Source of the DNA: Conus ventricosus
Lineage: Eukaryota; Mollusca; Gastropoda; Neogastropoda; Conidae
DNA length: 64,000 bases
Direction: 5' to 3'
Assembly: GCA_018398815.1 (NCBI GenBank)
Contig: CM031602.1
Span: 102,100,511-102,164,510 of the forward strand
The notes under the pieces were generated by a model. The model was not told the DNA's origin, searched no databases, and worked only from the letters and a program-made list of their open reading frames with translations. Within the stretch, counting starts at the first letter, position 1. The number at the start of each line of letters is the position of its first letter. Made by a program: the position numbers and the translations under genes. Below, in pieces: positions 57,260-64,000 of this stretch.

Positions 57260-58111
57260 TTAATCTAATCCAGTTATTGTTTTTATCATGCTCTCTGTCA
57301 AAACTTGTTCAGTATAATAAAATCCTATAAGGTCTAAATGTGTAAGATTCATCCAATTCAGTTCTGTAAGATTGTTTCTATTTAGACTAATATTGATTTT
57401 GTTGCTTGTTGTTATAGACCTTAATATCCTCACCATTGTGAAGAATGACGACGGTAACTTTAAGTTTTCAACGTCTAAGTTTTGCCAGCTAATTAGAATT
57501 CCTTTTAGAAGGACGTCACTAACGCCCACAACCCCATCCCTCTTTACATCTTTTAAGACAGAAATTTCAAATATCATTGTGAACGTGTCTCCTACTTTCA
57601 TTTGCGGAATGAACTGTAATTTTGTAGAAGCATCTTTCAAAACCGTTTCTCTTCTGTGGAGGATGTACTGTTTTCCCATACGGCTTTATTTCAATCTCTT
57701 TCCGACTATTGTCATCTGGCATAAGACTTACATGTAAAGGACCTGAGTTGAATGCTTTTCTGAAACTTTTTTGACGGCTAAAAAATGTAAATGGGCTTAT
57801 GAATTCAAATTTTATGTCCCATTCTAAATATGGTTCTAAGTGCCATTTGCTGTCAGGTTTTCGAACTATTTTATATTCATACTGCCCAGCATTATTGCTT
57901 CAACATTGTGCAGTTGCTCTAGTTTAGGAAACTTTTTGTTGTCGCCAACCTCTTTGCGCTTATAATCACCATCTTAGTGTACTCAAAACCATACAAAGTG
58001 CCTACTCACCATTCTGTTCAAAGTCCACAACGTCTGCAAGGTCTTTTAATTCTAAAGTTATACACCTCACAGGCGCTAATGAACTCCAGGTTCTTCTGGT
58101 CCACGCGACAT
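57260..58111 (-). pseudogene. Uncharacterised viral protein (about 280 aa)
   Basis: It starts at ATG 58111 (MSRGPEE) and ends TAA at 57260-57262. The longest clean part (57679-57260) begins MGKQYILHRRETVLKDASTK and is rich in beta-type alternation (FTMIFEISVLKDV, GVSDVLLKGILISW). I do not recognise the family. Its place between the probable penton gene and the ATPase, 17 bp from the latter, suggests a virion or assembly role. Frameshifts lie near 57670, 57900 and 58080. Confidence 0.55.
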
Positions 58112-58128
58112 ATTTTTAGTACAATTTA

Positions 58129-58815
58129 TTATTTTATTTCCAAAACAATGTGTAGGTTATCACATTTTACGACTTTCCCGTTTTGTCTGTTGATCTTTAT
58201 ATTAATGATCCGACCCTCCCACAAGCTAAATTTTTAAAATGTAAATTAGGGAATTGTATAATTTCATAATCGCAATATGCAGCTTTCCCTGATGGAAGAG
58301 CTCTTAAAACAGTTGAGGGCCTTCCATCATATAAGTTTTCATCAGTGCTTAGCTCATCCAAATGAACATAGAGTAAGGAATGTAATGCAAGATTGAGCGG
58401 ACTTTCCCCTCATAAGTAGTTTTGTTGGTGTAACTCTAAATCTATGATTGTCAGCTGCAAAGCCTAACATTTTAGCTAGCTCTTCATCAAAATAGTAACC
58501 TGCTTCTTCTTCAGGCTTGAATGTTAACATTGTTTTCAGATTTGCATTGTTAAGTTTGAGAGTAATGTCAAAGGTTACTCATTGCTTCTTTTAGTGAGCA
58601 AAACCCGTAATAACCATCAGGTATTGTTAACTGGCTAACTTTGGCGCCTGATTTGTCAACTTTTAGAATCTTATTATTCTTTTTGGATTTACTTATATTA
58701 ACCATACGACTTTGTAAAAAATTTCATGGAGCGCGACCATTTTGGTTCCGCAATCGTTCTCAACAGCATGTTCTAAAAACGAAGGGCGGTCTTGAGTTGT
58801 TATTGTTACAAACAT
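58129..58815 (-). pseudogene. Probable penton/minor capsid protein (about 230 aa)
   Basis: The minus strand starts MFVTITTQDRPSFLEHAVEN. A segment with VALHEIFYKVVW follows, then FGFAADNHRF-like and YIPYSMFIW blocks, ending HIVLEIK and TAA (58129). The layout (an early externally facing segment, a short ALHEI-type strand, and a final conserved strand near the C-terminus) resembles small single-jelly-roll penton proteins found in Polinton-like clusters of cnidarian and molluscan genomes. That assignment is from recollection of the family pattern, not a search. The gene is divergent from the plus-strand gene at 58836 with 20 bp between start codons. Frameshifts occur near 58705, 58575 and 58350. 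Confidence 0.5.
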
Positions 58816-58835
58816 TTTTTTAAAACAAAATAAAA
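58816..58835. promoter_or_regulatory. Bidirectional start region with capsid-gene motif
   Basis: The 20 bp between two divergent start codons lie within TTTTTATTTTGTTTTA (minus strand, 58836-58821) followed by six A and the ATG of the penton-like gene. The same motif at the same spacing precedes the major capsid gene at 61258. On the plus strand the motif reads TAAAACAAAATAAA, one base before the ATG at 58836. Confidence 0.7.
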
Positions 58836-60037
58836 ATGAGTGCATTTAAATATACTGATGCAAAATATTCTGTTGGGTCCGCACTACAATCTTAAAAATA
58901 TAACAACTGACGCCCTTGACATTTCTGTGACTCAGTTTGTCGCCTTCAAGTAAAGGTGAGTACTCCATTGGACAAATATCTTAACCCCCCTATTAAAAAA
59001 GACTACATCCCAAAAATGTGGTTCAGTCATCCGATGCAGTTTTATCAGAACCAGTTAAACTTTGCTGTGTTTTGTGCAACAACTGGGTGTGGAGTGTCGT
59101 ATGCTGATCATCTAAATCATCCTGATCCTTTGGTGAGGTCAGTGTATAGATTTCATTTTTATTACACCTTCAGACGTATTTTGACTGAACTGCAAGCGCC
59201 ATTACCAAATGACAAACCGTTTAATCCATTCAGCAACCGAATAGACATGAAGGCTTTTGAAAGGATCTGTAACGAATTCAATATTAATGTTAAGGAAGAC
59301 TTTAGACAAAAGTTGGATCTTAATCATGGCTTAGGCACCCCTTATTTTTGGGGCGTGCACAGAAAGTATAACTATGGCTGGAATCCTCCTTACACATCTT
59401 TCTCTTCAGGCACAGTGTTCACCTCGGGTTCATAGAGCAAGAGCATAAAACAGCATGGACAACATTTATCTTAGACACTTCTAAGAGCCTAACTAGAGCG
59501 GGAATAGAACGAATAAACGACTCTATTCGTACTTACGTTTGGTGTTTGCTAGGTTCGCAAGCACAAACGAGATCGAGCATAACTGATCCTTCTACTGGTT
59601 TTGATGCACAAAAACAATACTTAGCAAATTTAGAGGACGCCATTAATTCTACAGTTGATTTACCTTCAAGTATTAAAAGGTACCAAGATGTTTTACAATA
59701 CGCAAGATCAAAAGTAGACTTTGCTGTTGGCGCTGGTTTATACATGCTGCCTTCTGACCTCAGACTCCAGATAGGTACAATAATAAACTACAATAATGAA
59801 ATCCTTGTGGCAGGCAATGAACAGAAGGTCGGAAAAAACGACATAAATTCTGGGCCAGTAATATTACAAACAATAAAAAAACACGATGACCCCCCAAGAT
59901 TAAGTCATCCAATCCCGAGGTCCAAAGCCCAAAGACCGTTGAAGAAGTAAAAAAAAATATTGACCACGAATATGAAAAGACAGCGCTAGTTGTTGGATTT
60001 ACTAGCCTAGGATTACTCCTTCTTTATCTTACTAAAT
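58836..60037 (+). pseudogene. Conserved unknown viral protein with C-terminal membrane segment (about 390 aa)
   Basis: The start MSAFKYTDAKYSVGSALQS is soon frameshifted (58893). It resumes as VSTPLDKYLNPPIKKDYIPK and stays open to 59432 (QFYQNQLNFAVFCATTGCGV; DFRQKLDLNHGLGTPYFWGV). After another break it continues from 59435 with AGIERINDSIRTYVWCLLGS and VGAGLYMLPSDLRLQIG to about 59880. After a C-run (59890) one frame leads to a hydrophobic segment TALVVGFTSLGLLLLYLTK and TAG at 60037. I recall similar proteins beside Polinton-like capsid genes in cnidarians, but the function is unknown to me. The single C-terminal membrane segment suggests a virion-membrane or surface role (inference). Confidence 0.6.
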
Positions 60038-61219
60038 AGTAACCCAACTATTAGGAGAACTAATGCCCATAAGTGCTCGGCCATAAAGCCAACTACTTTG
60101 CTTGCAGTAGACAAAAGCCAGCTAACGATACTCCCTAATATACCAGGTAAAGAGTCTATAGCTTTACCAGCTAATTTTTTTAATAAACTCGCAAGATGAT
60201 CAAGCTGTTTTTTTTACCCATGATTTATCAGGCGGTGATGGAGGCGATAGCGGTGGAGGCACTGGACTTTGACCACAGCCGCCTGTAATAGCTAACACCA
60301 GTGTACTTATTGCAAATCCTAAGGCTGTTATAACGCTTGCTAATGTGACTCCCTGCTCTCTAAACAGCGTTCGTATTCGTTCTGCTAGCGTTGTGTTTTC
60401 ATATAAATTTGTTTGGATAGTTTCTCTTATTTCGCTCACTTGAGTTTGTAATTGTTCTCGGTTAGTATTCAACACTTCTAGTCTAGCTAATCTTTATATA
60501 TTAAGTTCTTGTAGTCTTTGTTCTATTCTTTCTTTAACATCACGCCCTAAGTTGGCGTCGTCAGCATCAGCAAGTTTTTCTTTTTCTTTTTCTATACGCT
60601 CCTTTTGTTCAGTCAGTTTTGCTAAATTGTTTAATAATTCCCCATTGATGGTTCTTAAAGCATGATCAAGAGCTAATAATTCTCTCTCAGGTAGCCGTGG
60701 TTCACGTATAGTTTTTAATGCTGCTTCTTCTTCAGCGGTTTCTGCTTCTATTGCTTGATTTATTTTGCCTGCTGTTTGACTTAAAACTTCAGGTTCCATG
60801 TTTTGCATTTGGTTATTTGTTGGGATTTCTTGTTGTATGTTTTGAAAGGAAGCAACTTCCTTCGGATCTAATTTTGGTTTAACAATGCCAAGGCGATTTC
60901 GATCTTCTGCCCTAAGTTTTTGTGTAAGTGTTGTCATGCCTTTAAACTTTGATTGGTCTCGTTTATGTGTAAGCTGAAAAAGTTGTTCTCGGTCGGGGCC
61001 GATTTTTACAAACAAATGGCCATCTTTTAGTTCAAAATCATTAGGGTCTATAACGTCGGGAGGTTTTATATCTAAACTTTTGTAAAATGCTCCGATCGCA
61101 CTTTCTGTTAATTCATGCCGCAATGAGAACGTTGAGCGATGTTCTACTAAAGGGGCCCTTTCATCCATGTCGTCTCCACGATCACGAACCTCATAATCTT
61201 CATCTTCAATGCCTGCCAT
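60036..61219 (-). pseudogene. Coiled-coil/transmembrane viral protein (about 395 aa)
   Basis: The minus-strand ATG at 61219 opens 241 codons without interruption: an acidic N-terminus (MAGIEDEDYEVRDRGDDMDE), a globular part (GHLFVKIGPDREQLFQLTHK) and a long coiled coil ending LQELNI. An in-frame TAA (60494-60496) follows. The same frame continues with RLARLEVLNTNREQLQTQVS, FREQGVTLASVITALGFAIS, a hydrophobic Gly-rich segment and a Pro-rich linker (to about 60215). After a T-run frameshift it ends in a second hydrophobic, Leu-rich block (LASLLKKLAGKAIDSLPG; HLWALVLLIVGLLFSK). Two membrane-active segments behind a coiled coil suggest a fusion, spike or internal scaffold function, unproven. The stop could be real or an error. 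Confidence 0.6.
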
Positions 61220-61257
61220 ATTTTTAAATAATTAACTTTTTATTTTGTTTTATAAAA
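61220..61257. promoter_or_regulatory. Divergent start region of the coiled-coil and major capsid genes
   Basis: 38 bp of AT-rich DNA. TTTTTATTTTGTTTTA at 61237-61252 is followed by TAAAA and the ATG of the capsid gene. This is identical, save one base, to the sequence before the penton-like gene. Confidence 0.7.
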
Positions 61258-61948
61258 ATGTCAGAAGTATATGGCTCAATTCTTAACCCGCTTAGAAAAC
61301 TGAAAGAGCCCCATGGCGTGAAGGGAAATAAACGGAATATTACTGTTCCAAATAATCCATCTACTATTGATGCAGATCAAATTCTTACTGTCAAATTTCC
61401 AGACCTAGGAGCGGATGAAGTGATTGTGCCAGGCTCTGCGCAACTTACTTTCAAAATAGAACTCGAATCAACAACAGATGAAAACAGAACAGTTGTCCAG
61501 AATCTGGGACGGGCAATCGTTAAGAAAATTTCTATAAAACTTGAGGGGCAAGAAATATTTTCTTTACACAATGCAGACATATTTTTAACCTATTGTGATC
61601 TATGGCTAACCGCGAATGAAAGGGATGATCTTGCGTTTCAAGGAATCGAAAATAATGAAGCACTAAAACTTAGAATAGGCGCTGCAGTTCCTGCAGATGC
61701 TAAAAGCAGCAAAAAGGCTTTAGCTGTAAGTTATGCGTATGGTAATCGCTTTCTATTCCCTTAGATTTTGAGTTGTTAAAAGCGCATGCTCCATACTTTC
61801 AAGGAGCATTAAAGACAGATTGTCATACGAATAACTTTAATGATACAAACGTGTATTATATCTGAAGACACCGCAGCAAGTCATTTCGACACGCGTTAGA
61901 GTTTGACGTTGTTAGCAACGCTAATTTAGCAAGGCAGATTGAGCAACA
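61258..61948 (+). pseudogene. Probable major capsid protein, double jelly-roll (truncated by gap)
   Basis: This would form the hexon-like trimers of an icosahedral capsid. The frame opens MSEVYGSILNPLRKLKEPHG and runs cleanly to 61764 with alternating beta-strand patterns (DQILTVKFPDLGADEVIVPG; AQLTFKIELES; LGRAIVKKISIKLEGQEIFS; YGNRFLFP). A one-base loss near 61758 causes the stop; DFELLKAHAPYFQGALK continues in another frame, then LEFDVVSNANLARQIEQ in a third up to the N gap. The strand pattern and the LGRAIVKK and DFELL blocks match my memory of capsid proteins in metazoan Polinton-like clusters. About 230 residues are visible, less than half of a typical double-jelly-roll protein. Confidence 0.6.
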
Positions 61949-62948
61949 NNNNNNNNNNNNNNNNNNNNNNNNNNNNNNNNNNNNNNNNNNNNNNNNNNNN
62001 NNNNNNNNNNNNNNNNNNNNNNNNNNNNNNNNNNNNNNNNNNNNNNNNNNNNNNNNNNNNNNNNNNNNNNNNNNNNNNNNNNNNNNNNNNNNNNNNNNNN
62101 NNNNNNNNNNNNNNNNNNNNNNNNNNNNNNNNNNNNNNNNNNNNNNNNNNNNNNNNNNNNNNNNNNNNNNNNNNNNNNNNNNNNNNNNNNNNNNNNNNNN
62201 NNNNNNNNNNNNNNNNNNNNNNNNNNNNNNNNNNNNNNNNNNNNNNNNNNNNNNNNNNNNNNNNNNNNNNNNNNNNNNNNNNNNNNNNNNNNNNNNNNNN
62301 NNNNNNNNNNNNNNNNNNNNNNNNNNNNNNNNNNNNNNNNNNNNNNNNNNNNNNNNNNNNNNNNNNNNNNNNNNNNNNNNNNNNNNNNNNNNNNNNNNNN
62401 NNNNNNNNNNNNNNNNNNNNNNNNNNNNNNNNNNNNNNNNNNNNNNNNNNNNNNNNNNNNNNNNNNNNNNNNNNNNNNNNNNNNNNNNNNNNNNNNNNNN
62501 NNNNNNNNNNNNNNNNNNNNNNNNNNNNNNNNNNNNNNNNNNNNNNNNNNNNNNNNNNNNNNNNNNNNNNNNNNNNNNNNNNNNNNNNNNNNNNNNNNNN
62601 NNNNNNNNNNNNNNNNNNNNNNNNNNNNNNNNNNNNNNNNNNNNNNNNNNNNNNNNNNNNNNNNNNNNNNNNNNNNNNNNNNNNNNNNNNNNNNNNNNNN
62701 NNNNNNNNNNNNNNNNNNNNNNNNNNNNNNNNNNNNNNNNNNNNNNNNNNNNNNNNNNNNNNNNNNNNNNNNNNNNNNNNNNNNNNNNNNNNNNNNNNNN
62801 NNNNNNNNNNNNNNNNNNNNNNNNNNNNNNNNNNNNNNNNNNNNNNNNNNNNNNNNNNNNNNNNNNNNNNNNNNNNNNNNNNNNNNNNNNNNNNNNNNNN
62901 NNNNNNNNNNNNNNNNNNNNNNNNNNNNNNNNNNNNNNNNNNNNNNNN
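61949..62948. other. Assembly gap, 1000 N
   Basis: Exactly 1000 N, inside the major capsid gene. Frames drawn through it are meaningless. Confidence 0.99.
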
Positions 62949-64000
62949 ACAGCATCTGTTCTTTTTACTGTTCTAGCATACTGTATGTTCTTTACAGTTC
63001 CAGCAGTTCTGTTAAATTACGTTCCAGCAGTCTAGTTGTTCGTTACTTTGTCCAGCAGTATGGTTAATTTACTGCTCCACAATCACATTCTTTAACTGTT
63101 CCAGCAGACTGTTTCTTTACTGTTCCAGCAGCTGTTCAGTAGTGTATCTCCAGCAGTTCCACTTTTGCACTGTTCCCCAGACTGTTCGTTACTGTTCCAG
63201 TAGACTTTCTTTACTGTTCCAGCAGTCTGTCTGTTCATTACTATTCCCGCAGGTCTGCCTGATTTTTTTTTACTGTTCAGCAGACTGTTCTATACGATTC
63301 CAGCAGATCGTTCCTTTACTGTTCCAGCAGTCAGTCCTGTTCTTTACATTCCAGCAGTCTGCTCTTTAACTGTTCATCAGTCTGTTCTTTACGTTCCACT
63401 GATCTGTTCTTTACTATTCCCAGCAGACTGTTCTCGTTCTTTACTGTTCCAGCAGACTGTTCTTTCCTGTTCCAGCAGTCTGTTTGTTCTTTACTGTTCC
63501 AGCAGTCCTGTTTCTTTAATGTTCCAGCAGTCTGTTCCCTTACTGTTGACCATCAGTCTGTTCTTTTACTGTTCCAGCAGACTGTTCTTTACTGTTCCAG
63601 CAGTCTGTTTGTTTTTTTACTGTTCCAGCAGTCTGTACGTTACTATTACAGCGTCTGTCTGTTCTTTACTATTCACAGTCCTCTTCTTACTGTTCCAGCA
63701 GTCTGTCTGTTCTTTACGTTCCAGCATTCTGTTCTTTACCGCTCCACCATACTGTTTCATTTAAACTGTATCCAGCATCTGTTCTTTAACTGTTCCAGCA
63801 GACTGTTCTTTAACTGTTCCAGCAGACTGTTCTTTACTGTTCCAGCAGTCTGTTCTTTACTTTTCTAGAGACTGTTTTTACTGTTACATCAGTCAGTTTC
63901 CTTTTTTTACTGCTCCAGCAGTCTGTATGTTCCTTTACTGTTCCAGCAGTCTTAATTACTGTTTCCAGCAGTCTGTTTGTTCTTTAACTGTTCCAGCAGA
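62949..64000 (+). repeat. 23-bp satellite (TTTACTGTTCCAGCAGTCTGTTC type)
   Basis: Same satellite and same orientation as 32600-33354, with TTTACTGTTCCAGCAGTCTG as the core of each unit, and equally noisy. It continues past the window. No viral or retrotransposon sequence is seen here. Confidence 0.92.

Larger units (their letters stand above)
53235..59720. repeat. Tandem duplication II, second copy
   Basis: It starts abruptly with GTGTATATGCGAACCAGGTG inside the LINE and continues beyond the end of the first copy into the remaining viral genes. Confidence 0.88.
56504..61948. mobile_element. Endogenous virus-like element, left part (Polinton-like/adintovirus-like)
   Basis: It begins at a terminal hairpin inside the RT of retrotransposon D and runs into an N gap. 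It has six genes in divergent arrangement: three on the minus strand (56635-58815), one plus (58836-60037), one minus (60036-61219) and one plus (61258 into the gap). The packaging ATPase plus two probable capsid proteins define a virion module. No family B polymerase, integrase, protease or helicase is seen; they may lie in or beyond the gap. Several genes have apparent frameshifts, many probably base errors because the duplicate copy is intact at the same place. Confidence 0.72.

Noticed and set aside
61921..62976. 345-codon frames across the 1000-N gap
   Set aside because: Made of unknown bases; no coding information.

Overview
This window looks like a gene-poor, repeat-dense stretch of an invertebrate animal genome, probably a marine lophotrochozoan such as a mollusc (low confidence, inferred from the mix of elements). 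I see no host gene, rRNA or tRNA. Nearly every recognisable protein belongs to a mobile element or an endogenous virus. The sequence carries many single-base indels in homopolymers, two N gaps, two near-exact tandem duplications and a large palindrome, so it looks like an unpolished long-read assembly.

Layout. 1-7266: LTR retrotransposon A, whose 5' LTR runs off the window; it is inserted in an I-type LINE (7267-9497). 9800-11000: remnant of a second LINE. 11290 to about 13600: 3' end of LTR retrotransposon B. 13895-27537: LTR retrotransposon C, with 2.2 kb LTRs and a 3.5 kb minus-strand LINE in its gag. 27538-30430: AT-rich sequence with nothing recognised. 30430-36052: microsatellites and a large palindrome of a 23/27-bp satellite centred on a 100-N gap. 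36053 to about 56503: LTR retrotransposon D, with a Tc1-like DNA transposon in its leader, a LINE in its integrase and a virus-like element in its reverse transcriptase. 56504-61948: left part of that virus-like element. 61949-62948: N gap. 62949-64000: the same satellite again.

Most interesting content. The virus-like element has a near-perfect 91-nt terminal hairpin, an A32-type packaging ATPase, an uncharacterised protein, a probable penton or minor capsid protein, a conserved unknown protein, a coiled-coil/transmembrane protein and a probable double-jelly-roll major capsid protein. The genes form divergent pairs. The two probable capsid genes start behind the same AT-rich motif at identical spacing (23 of 24 nt identical through the start codon). 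This fits an endogenous Polinton-like or adintovirus-like DNA virus. Its right half, including any polymerase or integrase, lies in or beyond the gap.

The LTR retrotransposons share an unusual pol order, protease-integrase-reverse transcriptase-RNase H, as in the Gmr1 group. It is complete in C, visible through RT in D (integrase C-terminus and RT in one frame), and supported by the remnants in A and B.

The duplications 37600-40800/40850-44000 and 46680-53160/53235-59700 differ mainly by indels, and each copy is broken where the other is intact. They are best read as unmerged overlapping contig ends, so the true locus is probably about 10 kb shorter.
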